Source of the DNA: Begonia masoniana
Lineage: Eukaryota; Streptophyta; Magnoliopsida; Cucurbitales; Begoniaceae
Assembly: GCA_022432975.1 (NCBI GenBank)
Contig: CM039508.1
Coordinates: 42,658,646 to 42,722,645 of the forward strand
DNA: 64,000 nt
Direction of reading: 5' to 3'
Shown piece after piece: positions 35,291 through 45,950 of this stretch; the first letter of the stretch is position 1; the number at the start of each line of letters is the position of its first letter. The notes under the pieces were generated by a model. It was given only the letters and a program-made list of their open reading frames with translations. It was not told the origin of the DNA and ran no database searches. The translations under genes and the position numbers were made by a program.

Positions 35291-35570
35291 CTTTGACCTC
35301 TTCCGGCGAAAATTATTACATCCTCTTCCACACCGTCTTCTCCTCCTCCTTAATCAGCCACTCCCCCGCCGATGGCCTCATCCCCACCCCCTGCATCTCC
35401 TCCGCCCCTTCCTCCAGCCACCCCTCCGCCCTTTGACCTCTTCCGGCGAAAATTATTACATCCTCTTCCACACCGTCTTCTCCTCCTCCTCAATCAGCCA
35501 CTCCCCCGCCGATGGCCTCATCCCCACCCCCTGCATCTCCTCCGCCCCTTCCTCCAGCCACCCTCTGCCA
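35291..35570. repeat. 140-bp tandem duplication inside Pack-MULE A
   Basis: Two copies starting 'ctttgacctcttccggcgaa' at 35291 and 35431, nearly identical, spanning the proline-rich coding-like part. Element B lacks the second copy. Confidence 0.85.
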
Positions 35571-35708
35571 ATGGCAGCATCCCCACCAACCTCCGTGCCG
35601 ACAAGCCCATCTAGGGACGCTCCACCACCTTCTAGCGCCCCATCACTTGGTGTCACCAGCTTGTTCACTGCCTTCTTAATCACCGCAGCAGCTATGATGA
35701 TTCAGTAG
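35372..35708 (+). pseudogene. Captured arabinogalactan-protein-like fragment (copy A)
   Basis: Pro/Ser/Ala-rich coding-like sequence (MASSPPPASPPPLPPATPPP at 35372) that shifts frame across the internal duplication. It ends in a second frame at 35708 with a hydrophobic tail (SLGVTSLFTAFLITAAAMMI) like the GPI-anchor signal of small AGPs. No N-terminal secretion signal is evident. I read it as a host AGP gene fragment carried by the MULE. Its host parent gene is not in the window. Confidence 0.5.
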
Positions 35709-35780
35709 ATCGTCTTTTTTTCTTGTAGAATTAGTGTGACTATTCATTTTTATTCAATCGGAAGAGGTCAAAGTAATGCT

Positions 35781-37017
35781 TGTTGACTTAAATAGAGTTT
35801 AAGTCTAAATATGTTTTTGATAATGTATTTATATGATGTGTAATGTATTTGATTATGTTTATTATATGAGAATAATGAGTTGTGCATATAAAATTAAGCG
35901 TTTTGGAAATACCCTTGGAAAGGGTATTTTAGTTTTCTAACAATATTGGTTAAGTGTACAGGACTAAAAGTGTATAAAATGTTCACATTAACCGATAGCT
36001 AAAAGACAAAGAATGGCATCCACCGATAGGAAAAACGACAAAAACAGTGGAGTTTTAAAGAACCACACATGCCGATCGCTAAACGACAAAAGGCGAAGTC
36101 TACATCTGCCGATGGAGTTCAAGGCTTGCATCTGCCGATGGCGTTTGAAGGTGCATCTGCCGATGGAACTTCAAGCCTGCATCTGCCGATGGAACTTCAA
36201 GCCTGCATCTGCCGATGGAATGTCAAGATGCATTTGTCGATGGAACTTCAAGTCTGTATCTGCCGATGGTGTATTCAAGCTGCTTCTGCCGATAGCGTTT
36301 TCAAGCTGCATCTGCCGATGGCGTTTGAAGATGCATCTGCCGATGGCGTCTGAAGTGTTGCATCAGTCCTATGGCTTTTCAAGGTTGCATCACCGATGAC
36401 GTTCCGATTGTTTAAAGCTGCTTCCACCGGTGAGCTTCCGCCAGAATTCAAAATAACCGCGAAGCTACAGTGACGTCGTTTTCAGCATTAACTCTAGAAT
36501 GTTAATGGCGTCGGCGAACAGCAATCTCAGATGCAACGGATATCTGCTTCAGTACGGATGCTTCCCAACGGTAACATTTTTTCATTTGAAGAAAGAAGTA
36601 TTCAATTCTATGAAGGCAAAAGATCAGACAGAGTATTTAAGCCGAGGTTAGAGCACGAAGACATACTTTTGCAAATTTTATCTTGAGCCCTAATCTGCAA
36701 ATCGATCATACTCTGTATTTCTTCTACACCCTCTCGATATTACTTGAGAATTTAATCCTTGTGAGAGTGTAGTCTGAGCTTACAATTTACGAACTCAAAT
36801 ATCTGTATAAGGCAGTGGATTATCGCCCGTGAAGATAATCCAGTATTGTAAGAGGCAGTAGATCGACGCCCGGAAGTTCGATCTTGTATTCTCATTGAGG
36901 AGAAGGTTAAGGATCTTCAAGGGGGAACCTTGAAGCGTGGATGTAGCAAGGTTTTGGGCCGAATCACGTAAAAACTCTTGTGTTGGTTTTCCTTTCACTC
37001 TCTATTATTTTTATTAT
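35781..37017 (+). repeat. 5' LTR of copia-2, lacking its last ~75 bp
   Basis: Aligns with the 3' LTR (45951-47265) from TGTTGACTTAAAT to 'ctattatttttattat', then breaks into the 26-bp array. Inside (about 36100-36360) are seven or eight degenerate 'catctgccgatgg' repeats, which are the source motif of the array. Confidence 0.88.
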
Positions 37018-38018
37018 CCTGCATCTGCCGATGGAACTTCAAGCCTGCATCTGCCGATGGAACTTCAAGCCTGCATCTGCCGATGGAACTTCAAGCCTGC
37101 ATCTGCCGATGGAACTTCAAGCCTGCATCTGCCGATGGAACTTCAAGCCTGCATCTGCCGATGGAACTTCAAGCCTGCATCTGCCGATGGAACTTCAAGC
37201 CTGCATCTGCCGATGGAACTTCAAGCCTGCATCTGCCGATGGAACTTCAAGCCTGCATCTGCCGATGGAACTTCAAGCCTGCATCTGCCGATGGAACTTC
37301 AAGCCTGCATCTGCCGATGGAACTTCAAGCCTGCATCTGCCGATGGAACTTCAAGCCTGCATCTGCCGATGGAACTTCAAGCCTGCATCTGCCGATGGAA
37401 CTTCAAGCCTGCATCTGCCGATGGAACTTCAAGCCTGCATCTGCCGATGGAACTTCAAGCCTGCATCTGCCGATGGAACTTCAAGCCTGCATCTGCCGAT
37501 GGAACTTCAAGCCTGCATCTGCCGATGGAACTTCAAGCCTGCATCTGCCGATGGAACTTCAAGCCTGCATCTGCCGATGGAACTTCAAGCCTGCATCTGC
37601 CGATGGAACTTCAAGCCTGCATCTGCCGATGGAACTTCAAGCCTGCATCTGCCGATGGAACTTCAAGCCTGCATCTGCCGATGGAACTTCAAGCCTGCAT
37701 CTGCCGATGGAACTTCAAGCCTGCATCTGCCGATGGAACTTCAAGCCTGCATCTGCCGATGGAACTTCAAGCCTGCATCTGCCGATGGAACTTCAAGCCT
37801 GCATCTGCCGATGGAACTTCAAGCCTGCATCTGCCGATGGAACTTCAAGCCTGCATCTGCCGATGGAACTTCAAGCCTGCATCTGCCGATGGAACTTCAA
37901 GCCTGCATCTGCCGATGGAACTTCAAGCCTGCATCTGCCGATGGAACTTCAAGCCTGCATCTGCCGATGGAACTTCAAGCCTGCATCTGCCGATGGAACT
38001 TCAAGCCTGCATCTGCCG
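37018..38018 (+). repeat. Perfect 26-bp tandem array, 38 copies
   Basis: The unit CCTGCATCTGCCGATGGAAC + TTCAAG repeats from 37018 with exact 26-bp spacing; 38 full units (988 bp) and a 13-bp partial one, with no difference that I can see. The unit occurs about twice in the normal LTR (36165-36215). Because 26 is not a multiple of 3 and the unit has no stop in any forward frame, all three forward frames stay open (387, 367 and 405 codons) and encode the same 26-residue cycle in rotated order. No protein function is implied. Confidence 0.97.
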
Positions 38019-38385
38019 TCGGCGACAGCAATCTCAGATGCAACGGATATCTGCTTCCAGTACGGATGCTTCCAACGGTAACATTTTTTCATTTGAATGA
38101 AAGAAGTATTCAATTCTATGAAAGCAAAAGATCAGACAGAGTATTTAAGCCGCGGTTAGAGCACGAAGACATAACTTTTTGCAAATTTTTATCTTGAGCC
38201 CTAATCTGCCAAATCGATCTACTCTGTATTTCTTCTACACCTCTCGATATTAACTTGAGATTTAATCCTTGTGAGAGTGTAGTCTGAGCTTACAATTTAC
38301 GAACTCAAATATCTGTATAAGGCAGTGGCTTATCGCACGTGAAGAATAATCCAGTATTGTAAGAGGCAGTAGATCGACGCCGGAC
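38019..38385 (+). repeat. Second partial LTR copy of copia-2
   Basis: Repeats the LTR segment that in the first copy lies at about 36502-36870 (from 'tcggcgacagcaatctcag' to 'gtagatcgacgcc'), then jumps directly into gag codons. The end of the LTR, the primer-binding site and the start of gag are missing. Confidence 0.85.
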
Positions 38386-38387
38386 TT

Positions 38388-39970
38388 TCTTTGATAGTAG
38401 TGATTATGTTTATTGGAAGGCTAGAATGAAAATATTCGTTCAAGCCATGGACTATGAGACTTGGTGTATAATAGAGAATGGTCCTTTTAAGGCCATGAAA
38501 ACTGTTGATGGGAAAAGTATCCCTAAGGACTCTATTGAATTATCTGAGTCCGATAAGAGAAATCTGAGCCTTAATGCCAAGACAGTAAACACCCTGTACT
38601 GTGCTCTGAACAGAGATGAATTTAATAGGGTACAAGGGTGTGAAAGTGCTCAAGAAATTTGGCACTTATTAGAGATCACACACGAGGGCACAAACCAAGT
38701 GAAGGAGAGCAAACTGAATATGCTCATACATAAATATGAATTATTTTCTATGCCTAAGGATAAGTCTGTCTCTTCCATGTTTACAAGATTTACTAACATA
38801 ACTAATGGTTTGAAAGCTCTTGGTAAATCTTATTCTAGTGAAGAACAGGTCAGAAAGATTCTCAAATGTCTTCCAAGAAGCTGGCAGCCAAAGGTGACTG
38901 CAATTCAGAAAGCAAAGGATCTCAAAGCTCTCAAACTGGAAGAGCTCATTGGCTCTCTGATGACTCATAAGATAACCATGAGGGCCAACGACAAGGAGGA
39001 TCTCAAGGAAAAGGAGATCTCCAAGAGAAAGGACAAAGCCCTCAAAGCCTCCTCTAGCAAACAAGATGAATCTGAGGAAGAAGAGGAAGATGAGGACATT
39101 GCCCTCATTACAAGGAGGTTCAGCAAATTCCTCCAGAGAAAAAGAATGCAAGGAAGAAGATTTCCTAAGGTCGAGAAACCACAAAAGGAGAAGGAAATCA
39201 CTTGTTTTGGGTGTGGAAAGCCGGGGCACATGAAGGCCGACTGTCCACATGCTAAGAATCCCAAGAAGTTCAAGAGGAAGGCTATGAAGGCCACTTGGGA
39301 TGACAGTGAAGAGGACACCTCCTCTTCAGAAGATGAGGAAGTTGCAAATCTGTGCTTCATGGCACAGGAGGAAAAGGTTAATACTTCTTTTTCAAGTATT
39401 TTAAGTGATAGCGAAAGTGATAATGAAGAAGGAGAACTAATTGACGCTTTTAATGACTTAGTTAAGCAATTTAGTATGCTTAAAAGTAAATATAACTTGT
39501 TGAAAAGAGAAAACGCAGGTTTAGTAGAGAAGCATGTAAATATAACTTGTTGAAAAGAGAAAACGCAGGTTTAGTAGAGAAGCATGTTAAAGAAGTTGAC
39601 TTGCATGCTAAGGAGTGTATTATGCAGAAAAAGGAAATAAATGAACTTAAAAGCAGAAATGAGGATTTAAATAATATTATTTTGAAATTTACTAATGGCA
39701 ACAAGCTATATAAAATGTTACTAGGTAAACAAAGAGTAAATTTTGACAGAGCAGGAATAGGTTATGATAAATCTAGTAAAAAAAAAAGTTTACAAGAATT
39801 ACTTTGTCAAATCTTCCACTTGTCATGCATGCAATGAAGCAGGACATAAATCTTATGAATGTCCTTTAAAATCTAATAAGAGATCAAATGGTAAACTACA
39901 GTGGGTTCCTAAAGGAACCAAGACTAATGCTAGGACCCAAAAGATTTGGGTACCTAAGAAGACTACTTGA
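38388..39970 (+). pseudogene. copia-2 gag, 5'-truncated and frameshifted
   Basis: Gag homology begins upstream of the first ATG (FFDSSDYVYWKARM at about 38388-38428). The main frame, 38426-39553, carries the UBN2/gag core (about residues 1-190), an acidic and lysine-rich linker and a CCHC zinc knuckle (CFGCGKPGHMKADC, about residues 259-272). A 50-bp perfect tandem duplication (39488-39537 and 39538-39587) shifts the frame and ends it. The next frame (39547-39837) continues the coiled-coil tail until an A run at 39779-39788, where the frame slips again into a second CCHC knuckle (CHACNEAGHKSYEC, about 39823). Confidence 0.85.
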
Positions 39971-42900
39971 TCTCTGTCTTGCAGGATGATGCGTCTCCAA
40001 TAAGGAATCAGTGGTACCTGGACAGTGGCTGTTCTAGGCATATGACTGGAGATGCATCCATGTTTGCTGCTGTCAACAAGAAGAAAGAAAACGTCACTTT
40101 TGGTGGAAACCAGAAGGGTAAAATTGTTGGCATCGGCAACATAGGTAATCCTGATAACCTCATTATAGAAAATGTTCTGTTAGTTAAAGGTCTAAAATAT
40201 AACCTACTAAACATCAGTCAATTATGTGATAAGGGTTATAAAGTAGTTTTCAAGAAAAATTCTTGTATAATTAAGGATATAACCAATTGCAAGGTTCTCT
40301 TTACTGGTTTCAGGAAAGACAATATCTATATCATTGACTTAGATAATATTGTTTGTGATAGTGAGAAATGTTTTGCTGTTAATTCTTCAAATGATAGTTG
40401 GATCTGGCATAGGAGATTAGGACATGTAGGGATGAATACCTTAGCTAAGATTACTAAGGAGAATTTAGTTAGAGGAATCCCTAAGATTTCCTTTTAGAAG
40501 GATAAGGTCTGTGATGCCTGCCAAATGGGTAAGCATATCAAAAGTTCCTTTGCGTCGAAGAATGCAATTTCTACTTCTAAACCGCTCCAACTTCTTCACA
40601 TGGATCTCTTCGGTCCTTCCAATATAGCCAGCTTAGGAGGCAAATTTTATGCCTTTGTTATTATAGATGACTTCTCTAGATTCACCTGGGTATACTTTCT
40701 GAAGTCTAAGGATGAGACTTTTGATACCTTCTCTAGCTTTAGGAAAAAAGTTCAAAATGAAAAGGAGCTCACCATTGTTGCTATTCGTAGTGATCATGGT
40801 GAAGAATTTGAAAATGAGAGATTTGAACTCTTGTGTCTCAAGTATGGAATTGAGCACAATTTTTCCTCCCCTAGAACCCCTCAGCAAAATGGTGTTGTTG
40901 AGAGAAAAAATAGGTCTCTCCAAGAGTTAGCTCGGACTATGCTCAATGAGAATTCTCTTCCTAAATACTTCTGGGCTGAAGCTGTCTCTACAGCATGCTA
41001 TGTTCTCAATCGGGTCTCCATAAGACCTATTTTTGAGAATACTCCTTATGAGCTTTGGCATGGAAAAACTCCTTCTGTTAAATATTTTAGAGCCTTTGGT
41101 AGCAAATGCATCATTCTAAATACTAAGGATAACTTAGGAAAATTCGATTCCAAATCTGATCTTGGAATTTTTCTTGATTATTCTCTGACCAGTAAAGCAT
41201 ATAGGGTATTCAATAAGAGAACTCTAGTTGTTGAATAGTCGGTCCATGTCAACTTTGATGAGTCCCCTCAGCTCACAATCTATGTAGATGAGGATGTTAC
41301 CTTGGGTAAACAACTCGATTCTCTTTCCTTAGAAAAGCCTACAGATACTCATCTAGTAGAAAAATCTTTAGAACCATCTTCAAGTTCTCTAGAAATTGTT
41401 CCTGTTAAAGATGAATCTGCAGATCTTCCTAGAGATTGGAAGTATATTAGAAACCATCCAATAGATGAAATATTAGGTGATCCTTCATTAGGAGTTAAGA
41501 CTAGATCCTCTCTTAGGAATCGCTGTGCTAATGTGACATTTATTTCTCAGATAGAGCCTAAGAAGTTTGAGGAAGCCGAATTGGATGAAAATTGAATTTT
41601 AGCTATGCAAGAAGAGCTAAATCAATTTGAAAGGAGCAAGGTATGAGAACTTGTTCCACGGCCTAAGGATCATCCCATTATTGGAACTAAATGGGTTTAC
41701 AAGAACAAATTAGATGAAAATGGGATTGTTGTTAGAAATAAGGCTAAACTAGTTGCTAAAGGTTACAATCAAGAAGAAGGAATAGATTTTGAGGAAACCT
41801 TTGCACCTGTAGCTCGATTAGAATCCATTAGGATGCTCCTAGCTTATGCTTGCTACAAAAACTTCACACTCTTTCAAATGGATGTAAAGAGTGCTTTCTT
41901 AAATTGTTATATTCAGGAAGAAGTCTATGTAGAGCAGCCCTTAGGATTTGAAGACTTTGCTAAACCTAATCATGTGTATAGACTTAAGAAAGCTCTTTAT
42001 GGTCTTAAACAGGTTCCTAGAGCTTGGTACGATAGATTGAAAAATTTGCTTGAAGAAAGAAATTTCAAAAAGGGAAATTCTGATTCAACTCTATTTACCA
42101 TGCAAAAGGATAAAGACATTCTGTTAGTCCAAATCTATGTTGATGACATTATTTTTGGATCAACTAATTTAAACATGTGTAATGAGTTTTCCTCCCTCGT
42201 GCAAAGTGAATTTGAAATGAGTATGATGGGGGAGTTAAAATTCTTTTTAGGTTTCCAGATCAGTCAATCTCCTGATGACATTTTCTTTTGCCAAGGAAAA
42301 TACATCAAGGAACTTCTAAAGAAGTTTGGTTTAGAATCTGTCAAGTCTTCCAAGACTCCCATGAATACCACAACTAAATTGGATAAAGATAAAAAAAGAA
42401 TTAGTGTTGATATTAAGAAATATCGTGGTATGATTGGCTCTTTGTTATATCTGACTGCAAGTAGGCCAGATATACTCTTTAGTGTTTGTTTGTGTGCTAG
42501 ATTCCAAGCTGCCCCTAAAGAATCTCACTTAAATGCTGTCAAGAGAATATTCAAATATTTGAGTGGAAAATATGATCTTGAATTGTGGCATCCTAAAGGC
42601 ACTTCCTTTGATCTGATTGGATATTCAGATTCTGACTATGCTGGTAGTTTAGTTGATAGGAAAAGCACCAGTGGAACATGTCAGTTCCTTGGTGAATCTC
42701 TAGTCTCCTGGTATTCTAAGAAACAGAATTCTGTTGCATTATCAACTGCTGAGAGTGAATATATTGCTGCAGGCCGTTGTTGTGCACAAATGCTTTGGAT
42801 GAAACAGACTTTGGAAGATTATAATCTGTTTTATGATAGGATTTCTATTCGGTGTGATAACACCAGTGCTATCAACATCTCTAAAAATCCTATTCAGCAC

Positions 42901-43086
42901 TCTAGAACTAAGCATATTGATGTTAGATATCACTTCATCCGTGATCATGTTCAAAGAAGTGATATATCCTTAGAATTTGTAAATTCTGTAGATCAATTAG
43001 CAGACATATTTACAAAACCTTTGGATGAAAAGACATTCAATAATATAAGAACAAGACTACGTCTCATTCGGGTTGAGAAAATCTAA
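39971..43086 (+). pseudogene. copia-2 pol: protease, integrase, reverse transcriptase, RNase H
   Basis: Protease motif WYLDSGCSRHMTGD at about 40012. GAG-pre-integrase (WIWHRRLGHVG) precedes a stop at 40495. Integrase lies in 40525-41238 (LLHMDLFGPS, IRSDHGEEFEN, TPQQNGVVERKNR) and ends at a TAG at 41236. The linker is 41302-41595. Two TGA stops (41593, 41644) replace Trp codons. Reverse transcriptase and RNase H are intact from about 41650 to 43086 ([10 protein letters not shown], catalytic YVDDIIFG, the SDSDYAG and TAESEYIA RNase H blocks, and the DIFTKPL end). Only the RT/RNase H half is a long clean frame (417 codons). Not functional as a whole. Confidence 0.88.
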
Positions 43087-43403
43087 GATTCATCTTCTGT
43101 TTTGAAAATTCCTAAGTATTAGAGCATTTCTATTTGTGAAGGCATCGGTAGATGCATTGTTTTCAATAGGCATCGGAAGATGCATATCTCTCGATAGGCA
43201 CCGGTTGATGTATTTTTAATCTGCCGACACGTGTGACCCATCGGGCTGATCGGTTTTACACGTGTGACTTCCTCTTGTCGGGTGATGCCCTATTCCATTT
43301 AAACTCTCTCTTCTCAGAGACGCTTCACCTTTCGTGCTCTTTTTCAGAAGACCTTCTCTCGAATCGTGTTTCTCTCTAGGTTTTCCTTCTTCGAATCGCA
43401 CAA

Positions 43404-45515
43404 ATGGCTTCATCATCTTTCGTTGTTCCTCAACCAGCCAAGAAGAAGGCTAAAGTCTCTGCTCGTCCTCCACGAGAGATTCCTCGTGCTAAAGAGTGGT
43501 CATCTCTCTTTTTTCTCTCTAAAGCAGCTGAGTTAAGGTACCATGAAGACTTTAAGTTCAAATCTTTAATTCCTAGTCCTGGGATTTACTTTGATGACTT
43601 AGCTGGAATGGACATTATAGAACCCTTGAAGGAACTCGGGTTATTAGGTCTTTTTGATGTAGAATCCTTCTATTACCCAGAAGCGATCAGAATATTTTAT
43701 GCCAATTTGAGTTTTACTTCTGATCTTTCCACTATTAAGAGCTTTAAGTATGGAAAGCACATTGATATCACTCCACAGTTCATTAATTCCCTTTTGGAGG
43801 TCTCCCATTTAGATAGCTGCCCCTACAAGTATGTGTCCGGCACTGAGCCACCGTTCTTTGGAACCTCTGACGGTCAAAGTTTTCTTCAGATTATAGCTCT
43901 TGACCCAAATCATTCCACTGATCATCTTAAAGGCAAACACCTGACCGCAAGGGCCAGGTTATTTCATCAGATGATAGGGTACAATATTGTCCCTAAGGGT
44001 GGTCATCATGACGAGGTGAGTGCCATGGAACTTTTTGTTATGTTTGCACTTTACTACAAGGCCCTCTTCAATATTGGATATGTTGTTGTTCGAAGGATGA
44101 TTCAGGCACTGTCATCCAGGGCTACCTCTTTTCCTTACAACCTGCTCCTCATGAAGATATTTATGCAGCTTGAGGTTGTTTTTCCAGAGGATGAAGACCC
44201 CTTCCGTCTTCAACCTTCAAGTTATTTTTCCCAAATCACCCTGAAGAAAATGGGAATAAAGAGAACAAGAACAGGGAACCTTGTTTTGGATGCTTCTAAG
44301 CAAAATACTGCTAAGGCAGTAGTTGCCAAAAAGGGGAAGAGGAAACTTATCCTGCCAGAGGAGTCCATTGCTGAAGGAGGGGATGACTCTGAGATACCAG
44401 CATTTGATAATTCCCCTTCTCAATCTCAGGCTTCTAGCTTCCAGCCTCCTCCTCTAGTGCGAAGGCGTCGTGCCCCTTCCTCACGAGCCCATGTTTCAGA
44501 GGCAATCTCTACTCCCTCATCTGTGCCCCTTCCCTTTCCAGAGAATCCTCCTTTTCCTCCTCCTGCACTCCTATTGCCTTCTCTACCTCCACCAGTCCAA
44601 CCTCCACCAGTCCAACCACCTCCTACAGACCAATTACCTCCTCCAAGTCCAATTGCTTCTCCAGTCCCAATCTCTGGTCCTCCTCCACCTGCACTTTTGA
44701 TGCCCTCACTACCTGCCCTTCCACCTAACTCTCCAGTCCTCCCCACTCCTCAAGTCCAAGCCTCATCACCCATCCTATCCAATGCTCCTGCCACTCCTCT
44801 ATCTTATCAGAGGAGATTCTCGTTGAGTGAGGCTCAGTATAATGAGCCGAAGGCCTCTATTGATAGCATTGGGACAGCTCTCAGTTCCCTTGAAAGTAGA
44901 CTTGAACTGACTCTAGATGCCAAGCTAGCCAAGACTCAAAAAGACATGAGCACAGATTTTGATACTGGTCTTGGTCTGCTGGCAATTAAAGTGGATGGTC
45001 ACCGCCGCTTTGTTGTCCGGGAACTTGAGTCACTCAAATCCTCAATTGACAATCTGAATCCCGAACCAGCACCTGCACCATCCAGTTCAATCAATGTCTC
45101 CGAGGCTTGCTATGAAGATCTCCTTCTTCCATTTTCCAGGCCTGCAGTTGAAGAAGATGTGCGGTTCATGTCCCTGCATATTCATGAAGCTGAGCTCCTG
45201 TTCTCTCCTCTTGTTGTTCCTACTGATGGTCTTTCTGTCGAGCCTCCTCCATGTATGGACATGGTGGTGTACTCAGAACCTTCTCTATCTCCGGCTCCCT
45301 GCTTGCATATGGTGGTATATCAAGGCCCCTCTACCTCTGCTGCTCCTCAGCCAGCGCCTACTCCATGCCAGATTTTAGTGCTCTATCATCCACCCGTCCC
45401 TCAAGCTATTGCTTCCCTCCAAACACTCGTGGAGACTTACTTCTCCTCCGACCTTGCAGTGCCTGCTTGGATTAACCAAGCTTTTTGGAATCATTTTATA
45501 GCCTTTTTTAAGTAG
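43404..45515 (+). CDS. Env-like/accessory ORF of a Sirevirus-type element
   Basis: 703-codon intact frame between RNase H and the 3' LTR, 317 bp after pol ends, in the sense direction. N-terminus: a Lys/Arg cluster (KKKAKVSARPPRE, about 13-25), possibly a nuclear signal. Residues about 30-290 resemble the 'putative plant transposon protein' domain often found in such retroelements (blocks IRIFYANLSF, ITPQFINSLLEV, LTARARLFHQMIGYNIVPKGG, DEVSAMELFVMFAL). Residues about 350-470 are proline-rich, about 490-560 a likely coiled coil, then a low-complexity C-terminus. I see no convincing signal peptide or membrane segment, so 'env' is a positional name only. The domain call is from memory of the family. 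It is the least decayed ORF of copia-2. Confidence 0.75.
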   Translation: MASSSFVVPQPAKKKAKVSARPPREIPRAKEWSSLFFLSKAAELRYHEDFKFKSLIPSPGIYFDDLAGMDIIEPLKELGLLGLFDVESFYYPEAIRIFYANLSFTSDLSTIKSFKYGKHIDITPQFINSLLEVSHLDSCPYKYVSGTEPPFFGTSDGQSFLQIIALDPNHSTDHLKGKHLTARARLFHQMIGYNIVPKGGHHDEVSAMELFVMFALYYKALFNIGYVVVRRMIQALSSRATSFPYNLLLMKIFMQLEVVFPEDEDPFRLQPSSYFSQITLKKMGIKRTRTGNLVLDASKQNTAKAVVAKKGKRKLILPEESIAEGGDDSEIPAFDNSPSQSQASSFQPPPLVRRRRAPSSRAHVSEAISTPSSVPLPFPENPPFPPPALLLPSLPPPVQPPPVQPPPTDQLPPPSPIASPVPISGPPPPALLMPSLPALPPNSPVLPTPQVQASSPILSNAPATPLSYQRRFSLSEAQYNEPKASIDSIGTALSSLESRLELTLDAKLAKTQKDMSTDFDTGLGLLAIKVDGHRRFVVRELESLKSSIDNLNPEPAPAPSSSINVSEACYEDLLLPFSRPAVEEDVRFMSLHIHEAELLFSPLVVPTDGLSVEPPPCMDMVVYSEPSLSPAPCLHMVVYQGPSTSAAPQPAPTPCQILVLYHPPVPQAIASLQTLVETYFSSDLAVPAWINQAFWNHFIAFFK

Positions 45516-45631
45516 CTGATACTCTCTTTAATGTCTACACTTTTCTTAATTTTCTAATGCAATTACTCTGATGTGTTTCTGATGTTGTCTCTCTGATTGT
45601 TTTTTTGATAATGTCAATGGGGGAGAATATA

Positions 45632-45837
45632 TTTGATTAATGATGGACATGCATGTGGAATTAGTTATTATGATTGCATATTTTGGAACTCTGAAAATCT
45701 GGATATAGGCATGGTTTTGAAACTCTGGTATGCTTTGATTAATGATGGACATGCATGTGGAATTAGTTATTATGATTGCATATTTTGGAGCTCTGAAAAT
45801 CTGGATATAGGCATGGTTTTAAAACTCTGGTATGCTC
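45632..45837. repeat. 102-bp tandem duplication before the copia-2 3' LTR
   Basis: Two near-perfect copies starting 'tttgattaatgatggacatg' at 45632 and 45734. It lies in the polypurine-rich non-coding region ('tcaatgggggagaat' at about 45615, 'aatgggggagc' and 'atgggggagaa' near 45870-45895). Confidence 0.9.
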
Positions 45838-45935
45838 TGTGTTTGTTTTTGGAATATATGCATTTGTAATGGGGGAGCTAGAATTATGGGGGAGAATAAC
45901 AATTAATGAAATTTACATTAATATTTTGTCATCAT

Positions 45936-45950
45936 AAAAAAGGGGGAGAT
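45936..45950 (+). promoter_or_regulatory. Polypurine tract of copia-2
   Basis: AAAAAAGGGGGAGAT immediately precedes the 3' LTR; this is the expected plus-strand primer site. Confidence 0.85.

Noticed and set aside
37018..38018. CRISPR-like regular repeats
   Set aside because: The repeats are directly adjacent with no spacers, in a plant LTR; not a CRISPR array.
36937..38197. Three overlapping ORFs of 387, 367 and 405 codons with a 26-residue repeat
   Set aside because: They are read-throughs of a stop-free 26-bp tandem array in an LTR, open in all three forward frames; no sign of a selected protein.
38741..39360. Minus-strand ORFs of 169 and 131 codons
   Set aside because: Shadows of the copia-2 gag frame; its homology and zinc knuckle are on the plus strand.
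44426..44746. Glycine-rich minus-strand ORF
   Set aside because: Complement of the proline-rich part of the 703-codon ORF.
43404..45515. A host gene flanked by retrotransposons
   Set aside because: It lies between RNase H and the polypurine tract, inside both LTRs and the ATGCT duplication, so it belongs to copia-2.
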